A stretch of 64,000 nucleotides of DNA from Tritrichomonas musculus (Eukaryota; Parabasalia; Tritrichomonadida; Tritrichomonadidae). Positions 41,401 through 47,998 of this stretch are shown one piece after another (within the stretch, counting starts at the first letter, position 1; the number at the start of each line of letters is the position of its first letter). The position numbers and the translations under genes are program-made. A model generated the notes under the pieces. That model was not told the DNA's origin. It saw only the letters and a list, made by a program, of their open reading frames with translations, and ran no database searches. The DNA lies in NCBI GenBank assembly GCA_039105265.1, contig JAPFFF010000002.1, positions 3,100,001 to 3,164,000 of the forward strand. The letters are read 5' to 3'.

Positions 41401-41487
41401 AGTGAGATTCGCCATTTGATCTGATGTTAATGTGTCTTTTGTTTTTGAAGCTCGATTTCTTGAAATTAAATTGCTCAGCTTAAACAT
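32461..41487 (-). CDS. giant BEACH-WD40 protein with C-terminal FYVE-like zinc finger (ALFY/WDFY3-like layout)
   Basis: 3008 residues. In order: helical ARM-like region (1-700); a ConA/LamG-like module near 720-790 (DKRWHKMAFSYKPLMKKITI); more helical repeats and a Pro-rich linker (about 1230-1310); PH-BEACH near 1750-1955, interrupted by an Asn-rich insert; the BEACH domain near 2010-2290 (YLLLLNHFGGRSFFDLGQYP, then HYSQPGIVSWLCLRLPPF); SQNSI repeats (2386-2455); WD40 repeats (about 2530-2830). The C-terminus has eight Cys in CxxC pairs at 2966/2969, 2977/2980, 2985/2988 and 2996/2999; the spacing CxxC-x4-CxxC in the middle is that of FYVE fingers. ALFY/WDFY3 proteins share PH-BEACH-WD40-FYVE and act in vesicle and aggregate autophagy. 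BEACH proteins scaffold membrane trafficking. Regions around 32900-35400 have raised GC. Confidence 0.93.
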   Translation of the reverse strand: MFKLSNLISRNRASKTKDTLTSDQMANLTVFTQNLNIFDSIKTENEQVRLFETLLSQFKGTFDSISYDQLHNPQVIEALDKYCLICSNVGANIVTNINESKIMFDSILFVFHMLSYLPHDTDFITLFFGVIHEAKRYPEILNPAYDIFTLMFHSQKFYNLFVERDGFTLIFTNFYIRCVSPESQNFFNILFFESIPKEFHTQYPPQSLLAFFAEVFSKSDIEPPSPACIKFVVNYLIAFHHSADLTLFDRFNDLNGFSILNGYFINNYQTPECVELYKKFLIESQTNPLIVTSLYKLFREKEAQPSFRTLIINLISLSINNVFSFEKFNEVAPIHLWILFPPELDREGYIMLTILLKDLSEKRMYSIKPALDAILKLIQPPGNNIAPIDSFLELIETAIAQRELKPSELLSKKFLEDFILIPSAEDVSRYFEEHPLFGSVVTSVYSSDMTTDYRYPVIQKFIESSQYLKNITDFVEFLEALFTRHFGAETVSLLLNFLNNDVLVDLLVKELTKRSLGYHYFMESNGLLSVEDFLIDESEGENDDLKKGQKVVNLLAAISHFGPKEELNEWINEQPINSPIFKCERIFLKKAIFAFKNNTTIIHIPSFLPFTDDFDTTSMINLYLAGKFGVRAFKKFNKTINQIPNYKLISDRFVYPEDIQTYLRLNERIIDLSVTHYSVFEFVPLLEKCLLLLPFYNFVYFTFFFPHFPSCEIPLVKINKSFSITVESNNLICKSMKNPSDSVSVTITDKRWHKMAFSYKPLMKKITIYINSNKIGTFHLDEEGNPFIFGDDEKPLQSTFIISTNILVSEKPVSNFDFIWKMSSFAQPKEVNLSAAQVKHSESVYLAPYQGLASYFQNFVDLEVIFKRIDETEDQQEFRILLDTVLKISVLNDMNNTLFYDRLMLSFKRQREFIKDVMVDIIYKFPLRYLNKSKKKAKYIQYVLNDIELFHMFSLENLIKLLRSILDDLNSGIELSSGSSSSILQNLICLIRSGLDNQLIIEIIPIISFIITHQPTVSKYRFLLNTAISSSEWNLKNIDCLSLLTKQLPDNKVHYNLLESFIKLAKSCTETELYNYKELLDFMLLFDDDRSLLFADLISIYSKRNPKYISDLNLASFPFTRQCESIGCWIRAFAILSGEIAGDIVPTNLVIQRPIFLPVIIEMLSALCQKAAISALSVNDDEKVNEYLIRQILDIILTLPSDDYRHFLQPCCQIPLMILSNIGLIPKTVQAPPPTYSPPTLIASALSLSPSQSNKALRSTSLPMSSPIRESLQAAQEMRANQPDEEEQQPLQPPPSPLQNPGLPPPIPGGNKINPSSVSNVSENSEKKRSTMNWFTFTSYRLNRDELKNAFSLCDKVSPFTNQMMENESLTSIQTQPKYYQQVEVCPDNVEGHEWSDQLTFKTSLMNLFSNILFQSEPSNFGTILFDFVIGHSLMYDSYAHYFGQELIFNVIIRMTMSDVPLELYHKPLFRIILKCVKSSLFNDRYTHLLSLIFNMMKSLQVKKQFESILSDPTIMSCYREIILRSFLFVTGNELIELFQLFTTYKTVVFYQPLFANTEFALYWVHIAHFNKLDNQDVIMCLNLLMSMFDYPIMNEYKSDEIGEKWKLFKQKIQQSEFESSDYAYRLKRAKSILNYSTNKLVRASKEHLIISIYRVANYYIQTNSQIFSINTRMRSYEMSFYRMDQDARKHYLQNNFVCKSFHLSSNPMPLNQSMAVNPSPFEIKSPEFNQKATKEFFMSEKEVYPPRIKQIITDGKMVCAPEWHQFNSHKMMFSSPFEYSQFIANSPILPMLKFAFKSYGPFSTQFNADLFYYTHPIKSVVLVGERALIVIISSQLVSKSTKSNNNNNSSNVNNNNNNNEINESQSNENNNENLLMSNNSENNDNQENLEIQENQEKNIEDKSSSFIDVDIELIEKPDHPISYVPFAESVTLNEWHHSSLFCGHIALIFDFERIMSVHSYLYLHKNIALNISSLFDPPLLLIFQNQSESETARKLFTKLSSKSIVTQLPAFPFLVTVNSVHKATEMWSNGLLSNYRYLLLLNHFGGRSFFDLGQYPIFPWVVSPSLQSPRDLSLPMGQLDKERAEHYDSTYEDSGNYFYGAHYSQPGIVSWLCLRLPPFIYFQWDLNNGWDNSQRLFVSMNDAFSSASKTNNMDLKELIPAMYTVPEIFSNSSHLVFSSSSIENVSLPDWAGNSPHHYVEMMMKALQSTEKLNEWIDLIFGYKQTGELAVQAKNLFLPTSYHSATPESLDMDPIVFEAQVNNFGQCPIQLFTKPIIPRSCKQLNTIVGIDKAKGFIVESVQAKNKLLQPIPSSATTTSLTYLHSYSSSSLVPIVPSLSAKSSRGFLPKPENSPKLFSASSYSSMQVQQQTPQNQEQPHNHSILHPDSQNSILLQNSVPSQNSILLQSSVPSQNSSISQNSILIQSSVPSQNSILTQNSMLTQNSMPVHNSLLSQSAHDFSASSSKAASNENLAATASSATNSIASYSVVSMLSMTNYEHSCYNKSITFCDEGVFMLPGIADAIPPRYSHFISIDSSAANCQLSSVNEKKPLYLITDSEFALSTHLSVSNNGVFVVASFANGFVQVSQIVHLLKKPISLRFVSSFWLPMSCKCSVLFSIDFVCASLFLTNGKKPSDSNQEEVEVEALNIIYLWNYSTQLLHRIIRPDIQVIGMIADDNEGLLTLYGKNDIVQYTINGEKVRSYHTDYDITILKLYHYNPTFDNCLVVTGDTRGHLTFLSVSDPTAATNDNNNEANAIAGDNSTQQQPSNESSPSVPWYETFREIGSKAVHRLPIVSLFVSYSRLSIVSVDTRGNSFVTKFNPRGLKVVSGSESQVQQLTEMSRPMSQEVISLGSEKVNKKNISTSFSHSSIERLSPNNSASISTNNSGNINNEQFEIKSNEPIENENKENKEENETHVKILIDNKIENENGKQSQEPKHGSISKSSSAFIYNNFQNLNMQPNTLRCAICENVASQKCKNCGIPLCSSCIDDVTELCPNCAADFSNSLD
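34120..34330 (-). repeat. SQNSI/SVPSQNS tandem repeats in the BEACH gene
   Basis: Imperfect units of 24-30 bases (GAATTTTGTGAGTATT-type) encode about nine copies of Q-N-S-I/M/V-L with SVPSQNS spacers between the BEACH and WD40 regions. This is a low-complexity linker that should be variable in length. Confidence 0.8.
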
Positions 41488-42127
41488 TGTTTAATAACTG
41501 AGTAATCGATGTGTTTATTGAAATTGATGTTAAATTGAATTAAAAAAAAAAAAGAAATTCAAAACAAATTTGGTAGTAAAATAAAAAAAACAATATTAAT
41601 AATATTATAATAAGTTTATATTTTTCTTATAATATTTTTGATGCATTTAAATAAATATTTCATTAAAATGTATAATTTATTATTTAAATAATATAATATC
41701 TTTTAGTATTTGAAATATTAATAAAGAAAAAAAGCGGTTAAAAACCATAAATTGTTCATCGCAAATAAAAAATCATTTCACTACAGAAAAATTGTTTTAA
41801 TAATCTAATTTTAACTCAAATTTTATTACAGTGTCTCAAATTTAGATTTTATAAAAAAAAAAAAAAAAAAACTTTTTGATAAGTAATAGTAATAAAAAAA
41901 AAAAAAGTCAAATTTAACTAATCAAGTTTCATCAATGAATAATTGAAGCATCCTTCAATTAACAAGAATAATTAAGTATCCTCTTCCTCTAAAAATAAAT
42001 CGAATTTATCGAACTGATCGAAAATAAATGCACCATATTTACAAAATATTGTGGCATAATTGAGATGTATATATTAAATTATAAATTTGAATATAGTTTC
42101 TGACATAGATCATAAGAAAACTTTATA
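41488..42127. other. intergenic, nothing recognised
   Basis: 640 AT-rich bases with A-runs at about 41853-41870 and 41895-41906. It contains the promoter of the BEACH gene and the 3' end of the 14-3-3 gene. No repeat copies or RNAs seen. Confidence 0.5.
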
Positions 42128-42868
42128 TTAAAGTTCATTTGTCCATTGAGTTATGTTGTCACGTAGGATCTGCATCAATTTGGCTGATTCATTATATTTG
42201 TTTTCATCCAATTGATCTAAAGTTTTTACAGCTTCTTGAAAAACTTTTTCTGAAAAATCAATCATTTCAGTCTTTTTATTCATAAATTCATACTCGCAGA
42301 CTGTAAAATTTAAAGCAACACCGAGATACAAAGGATCTGATTTTTTTAAATGTTTATTTGACTGTGCTAAATGTAATGCAGTTTGATATGATAGTTCTGA
42401 TTTTTTAATAGCATCTTCTTTTTCAGTATTGCTAGTGAATTCAGCAATGTATCGAAAATAATCTGCTCTTGTTTTATAATAAAATATGCATGATTCACTT
42501 TCGTTTGCTTCTTTTAATAAAATATTATCAATTGTGTTAATAACATGTTCGCTGGTGGTTATAAGTTCTTCAATATATTTTTTAATATAAATTTGTAGTT
42601 GATCCTGAAAAGATTCATTATCTGATGAATTATCATCTTCTTTACAAGCATTAATTTCGTCCTGTAAATAATTTCTTAGGAGCTGGATTATACATCGTAA
42701 AGAATCAATTATTTTTTTATAAGTTGTAAATAGAAGATTTCTTTCGTTGACGTTTAATACGCGCTTTTTAATGATTAATTGATCCATAAAATCTATAATA
42801 TCATAAGGTCTATTAAGGCGTTCAGCAACCCGAGATTTGTAATAAAGTAAATCAAATGATTCATCCAT
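42128..42868 (-). CDS. 14-3-3 protein, divergent
   Basis: 246 residues, the normal 14-3-3 length. The phosphopeptide-binding groove is kept: K51 and R58 in TYKKIIDSLR (K49 and R56 in human zeta), R139-Y140 in ADYFRYIAEF (R127-Y128), and N187 in GVALNFTVCEYEF (N173). The ending LMQILRDNITQW matches the family's last helix. It therefore should bind phosphoserine/threonine sites on client proteins as a dimer in the cytosol. Overall identity is low; the segment 72-120 is longer and more acidic (KEDDNSSDNES) than usual. Together with the kinase at 47999 and the RRSPS-bearing Hsp40 it could belong to phospho-signalling, but no direct link is shown. Confidence 0.92.
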   Translation of the reverse strand: MDESFDLLYYKSRVAERLNRPYDIIDFMDQLIIKKRVLNVNERNLLFTTYKKIIDSLRCIIQLLRNYLQDEINACKEDDNSSDNESFQDQLQIYIKKYIEELITTSEHVINTIDNILLKEANESESCIFYYKTRADYFRYIAEFTSNTEKEDAIKKSELSYQTALHLAQSNKHLKKSDPLYLGVALNFTVCEYEFMNKKTEMIDFSEKVFQEAVKTLDQLDENKYNESAKLMQILRDNITQWTNEL

Positions 42869-43512
42869 GCAAAAAATGGTAGATGATAAAGAAATAAGTG
42901 ATGTATTTCATTGAACAAAAATTATCTCAAAAATTAATTATTATTTCAAAATATCAAAACGTTATTTGGTTCAATCGTTTCAAATTAACGATGCTAAAAT
43001 ATTTTAATTTGAATCTCAATCCACACATCAATTTTTAGATTATTCATGGCATGATGATATCAGCTGTTGTATGTATTCGGTAGGTTACAAATATTAAAAT
43101 GATATTTTAATTTTACATAATGGGACATTCATTAGATTAAGAGAATTATTTGAAATTGTCCGTTTTTCTCAACTCCTTCATGATGTTTTATTATTCAGTC
43201 TTAGATTAAAAGAATTATAGAAAAATATTTGATTACCATATTTATATTTGAAAAATGTATAAACTAGTTTTCTTTTTAAAAAACCTCTCACTATTTAAAG
43301 TTAATCAATAACAAGTATATTCTTTGTTTTTATGATTTTTTTCAAAACAATAGATTTAGAAAAAATTATTTATCAGAAAAAAAGGTGAAAATTCAATCAA
43401 AAATTCAATAAGATTTTATCTTTAGATGATTTTGAAAAAGTTAAAAAGTGGTAGTTTAACGGATGAAATATATTAAAAAAAAAAAAATTTTTAACATATA
43501 TCTACCCATTTT
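42869..43512. other. divergent promoter region
   Basis: 640 bases between the 14-3-3 gene (minus) and the coiled-coil gene (plus). AT-rich; no repeat copy or RNA recognised. Confidence 0.5.
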
Positions 43513-44343
43513 ATGTCTAATACTGGCAATGCAGCTTCAACAAAAGGTCGTGTAAGAAATACAGACAATGATGAACAAGAAAGTGAAAATCATTATGACG
43601 AAAGCAGTAATGATAAAGATCAAGAAATTCAACGCCTAAGAGAATCAAACAAAGAAAAGAGTGAAAAAATAAATTCATTAAAAGAAACATTATCGCAAAG
43701 GAATGAAACAATCAAAAAATTATTACCAGCAATCAGAAAATTCCCAGAACTCAAAGAAAAAATCGCAAATTATAATGATCTTGTTCATGAAAATGAAGAA
43801 TTAAGAAATAAAAATGAGGAACTTCAGAAAAAGATTAGTCAAACAAAAAATGTCAGCAGATCCGCAAATCAAGATTTAGATAACAATGATAATGAAAATT
43901 CGAAAGAAAGTGTAAGTAGTCTAAAGAAAACTATTGCTAAGCTTACTGAAGAAAATAAAAGATTAAAAGAGAAAAATGGCAAGTTAGCTGGCGATGCAAG
44001 CAACGATGTTGAGGATGGCACAGATATTTCTGATGCTGAAGTTTCAAGGGCAGCACAGCAAATTCTTCAGAATCAACTCGAAGAAAAAGAAATGCAAGAA
44101 CAATCTCTTGAAGATGCTAAAAACGAAGCAGTTGCACAGCAAGCTAAAAGAATTAAACAACTCGAGCAAGAACTCAGGAATAGGGATAAAACTATTGAAG
44201 AACTCAAATCAAAGCTTGTCAATTTCGATACTCTTGATAACGAAGTCCAGAAAGTTAAAACCGAAGTCAAAGATGCCAAAAAGAAAATTCAAGAATTCAA
44301 GAGAAACCAAGAGCCAAGTATTAAAGAAAGTAACAAAAAATGA
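43513..44343 (+). CDS. coiled-coil protein
   Basis: 276 residues. After a Ser/Asn/acidic N-terminus (1-35), nearly the whole protein is heptad-patterned coiled coil: EIQRLRESNKEKSEKINSLK, then ENEELRNKNEELQKKI, then IKQLEQELRNRDKTIEELKS. A break near 112-132 (TKNVSRSANQDLDNNDNENS) separates two coils. There is no enzymatic motif, membrane span or signal peptide. Probably a structural or scaffold protein; it is not recognisable beyond that. The TGA stop directly follows KESNKK. Confidence 0.85.
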   Translation: MSNTGNAASTKGRVRNTDNDEQESENHYDESSNDKDQEIQRLRESNKEKSEKINSLKETLSQRNETIKKLLPAIRKFPELKEKIANYNDLVHENEELRNKNEELQKKISQTKNVSRSANQDLDNNDNENSKESVSSLKKTIAKLTEENKRLKEKNGKLAGDASNDVEDGTDISDAEVSRAAQQILQNQLEEKEMQEQSLEDAKNEAVAQQAKRIKQLEQELRNRDKTIEELKSKLVNFDTLDNEVQKVKTEVKDAKKKIQEFKRNQEPSIKESNKK

Positions 44344-44608
44344 TTTTCTATAACCTATTTAATAATGAAATAGCTTAATTACTAAAAATATATTTAATGT
44401 CTATTGTATAAGGATTATTTTTTTTCATTGGTGTTTAATACCATGATACCATGAAATGATAAGGGAATCACATTCAGTTCATTGTACGTTATCATTCAAA
44501 TTTGAATTCTAGAATTCTATAACATCAGAAATTAAAATTATTTGGTCAAATTTCGGTTTAACTTTTACCTTATTTTTTACCTTTGACGATGAATATTAAA
44601 TATTTTAA

Positions 44609-44839
44609 ATGATATTGCTTATCCTTATTTGTGTTACAAAGATAATTGATCAATCACTTCAAAAAGCAGAGAATGAATCAAAAAATGAGTCTGAAGCAGT
44701 TCCACCAACATCAACGCCAAAGCCAACAAGAACACGCCCATCTGGAAGAAGAGGTGGAAAGCCAGATCCCAAGTCAAGTCCAAAAGAGTCAACAGGAAAT
44801 TGTCATGGTTCTTTGTGCGGGAAAGATGAGATATTATAG
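44609..44839 (+). CDS. possible small secreted Pro/Lys-rich peptide
   Basis: 76 residues. It opens with a hydrophobic MILLILICVTKI that could be a signal peptide. The rest is hydrophilic, with PPTSTPKPTRTRPSGRRGGK and a CHGSLC pair, ending GKDEIL. The DNA of the hydrophilic part is GC-richer than the flanks, which supports coding. No homologue is recognised. The TTTAA before the ATG has no Inr motif. It could also be a gene fragment. Confidence 0.35.
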   Translation: MILLILICVTKIIDQSLQKAENESKNESEAVPPTSTPKPTRTRPSGRRGGKPDPKSSPKESTGNCHGSLCGKDEIL

Positions 44840-45141
44840 AGTTGTTATATTTGATATTATGTATTCTTTATATTTACTGTTAAATTATAATAAAAACATT
44901 GATATCAGAAAATTCTTTCATTGTTTTTTCCTTTTGATGTTATTTTCGCTAAAAAGTAATTTATCATAAGAATTATTTGATTTAAAGTTAAATAATTTAC
45001 AATCATATGATCATTTTATTTGAACGTAATATATCTTAGAAATATCATATTACAAATTTAAAGGAAAAAAAAGATATAAATTCTATATAATGAAAAATTT
45101 ATTAAAAGATAAAATTTAAAAAAATATTATTATATTATATT

Positions 45142-45541
45142 TCAAGCCATTTCATTAGCAATGCTCATTGCCTCAGTATCTGATGGAAGGCGAAGATATG
45201 CTTTCTATAAACATTTAGACGTGACCAATGTGCCAACTTTTACTGGTTTAACTATATAAATGCAGTTAACTGCAGCTGAAATTTCGGATTTATTTGCATG
45301 AAGATCAACCCAAAAGAATAATGCATTTTCATTTTTGATTTTGCGTGATGTTTTATCGCTTGTACTTGACTACAAATTATTTTATATTTGTTGCGCTTTA
45401 TTGAAACTGGTTGAATTGATTTATGTTCGTATAACGGATGGCATGGATGTGAAACTGTCTTTGAAAATATCGTAATTTACGGACTTGTTTTGTTTGACCT
45501 TTTGAAACGTTTTCTGCAGTAGTGTGAGCTTGACTTTGCAT
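45142..45541 (-). pseudogene. ribosomal protein uL23 (L23a) pseudogene
   Basis: Minus strand. The C-terminal half is clear: KIKNENALFFWVDLHANKSE, then ISAAVNCIYIVKPVKVGTLV and, after a stop, KAYLRLPSDTEAMSIANEMA. This matches eukaryotic L23a ([20 protein letters not shown] ... [21 protein letters not shown]). The N-terminal half, MQSQAHTTAENVSKGQTKQV plus RKLRYFQRQFHIHAIRY, resembles the basic VRK...FRRPKTL tail. The halves lie in different frames, with stops between them and one at SKCL/KAY, so the copy is dead. It probably arose by duplication. An intact uL23 gene must exist elsewhere in the genome. Confidence 0.82.
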
Positions 45542-45942
45542 TGAAAAAGGTAAGTCAAAATCAACGGCATGTTGATGTAAAATATTCAAATAAAATTTTT
45601 ATTCAAAAAAGTTATATGAATAGTATTTTTGAAGCTATTTGCCCAAATTGATATTCAAAATATTTCAAAATGAATTTAAACTTTTAAATGTTTCTTTCAA
45701 TTTCTTTTTATAATTTATCTTGTAAATTTTTTATTACTTGTTATTAGTATTCATATAAAATCAATTAAAAATATATATATAATAATAAAAACATTTTGTA
45801 AAAAATATAAATCTTTTTGATTTCATGAAAATAATCATATTTTCATAATTATTATTATTATAATCTGAATTTTGAAAATATTGAAAATATATGGCATCTG
45901 TTATCAAAAATTTCCAAATATAAACTCATAAATTTTTTATAA
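45542..45942. other. intergenic
   Basis: AT-rich gap between the uL23 pseudogene and the CUE-Smr gene. The only motif of note is TCATA at 45926-45930. Confidence 0.5.
45926..45930 (+). promoter_or_regulatory. initiator-like motif TCATA
   Basis: TCAYW match with its A 15 bases before the ATG of the CUE-Smr gene. Confidence 0.45.
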
Positions 45943-47445
45943 ATGGATACCCTTCGGCGCAAATTTCCTTCTATTCCGCCTGACATTATTTATCGTTATT
46001 ATCGATCTTGTCAAACAGTGGAAGAAACTGTTTCTTTATTAGAAACGCTTTATGATAAGAAAAAAAAAAAGTCGTACATTCGATATGATTGGCCCCAAAA
46101 AGCAGATCAAAGAGATGAAAGTCAGAATTTAGAAACTCTTTGTGATGATATACAAAAAATTGATGAAAAATTGAGTAAAGAAACGATACGTTTTATCATT
46201 GAGAAGTGCAATTATTCGCGTACCAAATCTATAAAAAGCACAAAAGAAATTATTAATGCCTATAATGAGTTTAAAAGTCAAACTAGCCCTAAGGTTATTG
46301 AATTATTTGAAAAGTTACGTGATATCACTAATCAAATTCATATAGATGAATTGGCCTTTATAATCAAAATGAATGGATCCAATTTACGGTCGACAGTTGT
46401 TAGTCTTCAGCATTACAAACGTCTCAACCAAATAGTGGATAATTTTATTGAAAATAATCATATTTTTGCATCGAATGGAGATTCTAGTGATGAAGAATGG
46501 GAAGTTTGGGATGATGATAATGATTCAGACTCTGACATTTGGAGCGATGATGAAGATTCTTCTATTCTCAATCCTGTAAGCCGTCTAATTTATTTATTTC
46601 CAATATTTGATAAGGAAAAGATTATTAGTGTTTACAATGATGAAGCAAATAAAGATTATGGATTAGCGTATCGTAAGCTTCGAGACCAAAAAGTTCTCGC
46701 TACAATGACTGAAATGTATCCATCAGCATCAAATGAAGAAATTCGTGATGCTATGGCTAAATGTTATGGGAACGAAAAAATTATTGCTCAAATCATTCAA
46801 CAAAATAAGATTGAAAATCCAGCCCCTGAAGAAGTACTTCTTGCTCTTCGAAATGACCTCACGATAAATGAAGCTAAAAATGTAATTAGTCAAGCAGTAG
46901 ATATATCAGATTTTCATGAACTTATCAATATCTCCAATAAATTATATCCTGTAAAAGATCGACATCAAGAACCAAACCAATTAAGTTTGTCAAAAGATAT
47001 GTCCAGTACAGCATCGACTCCCATTAAAATTGAAATTGGCAAAAAGTCTCCGCCAATGTTTTCATCATTTGCAAATATAATTTCTCAACAGGAAGAAATT
47101 GAAACTAGACGGAAAAAGCAGGAGCTAATTTTAAAGCCAATGATGTCAAAGAAAAAAGCAAGGGAAAATATTTCAACTAAATCATTTGGACCAATTCTTA
47201 CTCTTGATTTGCATGGAAAGAGAAAAGCTGATTGTAAAGAATTTGTAGAAGAAGTTCTCATGAGAAATAAAAATTCACGTTATTCCAAAATTAATTTTAT
47301 AACAGGAAAAGGAAAACATTCACCTGGAAACATTCCTGTTTTGCGTCCTTTGACGATGAAAATATGTGAAAAGTATGGTTTCAAAGCTTCCATTTTGCCA
47401 GACAATGATGGTGTTGTTCAAGTTGAACTTTGGGATTCTAATTAA
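45943..47445 (+). CDS. CUE-Smr endonuclease, Cue2/N4BP2-like (no-go mRNA decay)
   Basis: 500 residues. Residues 1-39 form a CUE-type ubiquitin-binding domain (LRRKFPSIPPDIIYRYY... VEETVSLLETLYD). Further CUE-like helices occur near 212-250 (LIYLFPIFDKEKIISVYND) and 253-290 (ATMTEMYPSASNEEIRDAM). Residues 194-215 are acidic. The C-terminus from about 415 is a full Smr domain with catalytic D422-L-H424 in LTLDLHGKRKAD and TGKGKHSPGN at 454-463. Yeast Cue2, worm NONU-1 and human N4BP2 combine CUE and Smr and cut mRNA on collided, ubiquitinated ribosomes. The same arrangement, in the same order, suggests this role; no PINc or kinase domain, unlike N4BP2. It should be cytosolic. The DxH pair indicates an active nuclease. 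Confidence 0.88.
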   Translation: MDTLRRKFPSIPPDIIYRYYRSCQTVEETVSLLETLYDKKKKKSYIRYDWPQKADQRDESQNLETLCDDIQKIDEKLSKETIRFIIEKCNYSRTKSIKSTKEIINAYNEFKSQTSPKVIELFEKLRDITNQIHIDELAFIIKMNGSNLRSTVVSLQHYKRLNQIVDNFIENNHIFASNGDSSDEEWEVWDDDNDSDSDIWSDDEDSSILNPVSRLIYLFPIFDKEKIISVYNDEANKDYGLAYRKLRDQKVLATMTEMYPSASNEEIRDAMAKCYGNEKIIAQIIQQNKIENPAPEEVLLALRNDLTINEAKNVISQAVDISDFHELINISNKLYPVKDRHQEPNQLSLSKDMSSTASTPIKIEIGKKSPPMFSSFANIISQQEEIETRRKKQELILKPMMSKKKARENISTKSFGPILTLDLHGKRKADCKEFVEEVLMRNKNSRYSKINFITGKGKHSPGNIPVLRPLTMKICEKYGFKASILPDNDGVVQVELWDSN

Positions 47446-47998
47446 CTGTTTTTAAATTGTATGTATTTATAGAGTAAATATTATCTATAATAATTTGGCT
47501 TATGGTTTCATTTATATTGATTTTATTGAATTATATTTATGTTGGGCAATTCTTCGATTGATTTTATTTCTTGCTTTTTGATTATCAATTGTAAATAATA
47601 ATACTCATGATATTTAACTTGCATTTTCATATTTTAAAAGCAATTTTTCATATGTTCTGATGTTTATTGAACTATTTTGATTCATTTAATTATAAATTAA
47701 TCAAGTTCAAAGTTTTTTGTAAACTGAGTTTAAAATTTCGGTACCATTCAATTTTCTGTAGTTTTATTAAAAAGCCAAAATAAATTTTTTTTTACTCAAA
47801 AATTATGAGAAATCATTCCAGTTTTTGAGTAATGTATGAAATTTTTTCTAAGTAAATAAAAGAAAATGCATTTAAAAACGTGCCTTTATTATAATGATGA
47901 GATTAAAATAAATTTTTGATGTTTAAAAGAAAATGCATTTAAAAACGTGCCTTTATTATACCGAAATGATAAAATACAAAAACATGTTGATTTTAAAA
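47446..47998. other. convergent 3' intergenic region with duplicated segment
   Basis: No gene. The last 140 bases hold the 36-bp direct repeat annotated separately; otherwise AT-rich. Confidence 0.5.
47858..47960. repeat. 36-bp direct repeat next to the kinase 3' end
   Basis: AAAAGAAAATGCATTTAAAA plus the following CGTGCCTTTATTATA occurs at 47858-47893 and, identical, at 47925-47960, an offset of 67. It begins 38 bases past the kinase stop codon, inside its probable 3' end, so the kinase mRNA may have two alternative 3' end regions. It looks like a recent tandem duplication. Confidence 0.85.

Noticed and set aside
44815-44839. KDEL-like ER retention signal at the end of the small secreted peptide
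   Set aside because: The ending is GKDEIL, with an extra Ile; it does not match a K/HDEL signal.
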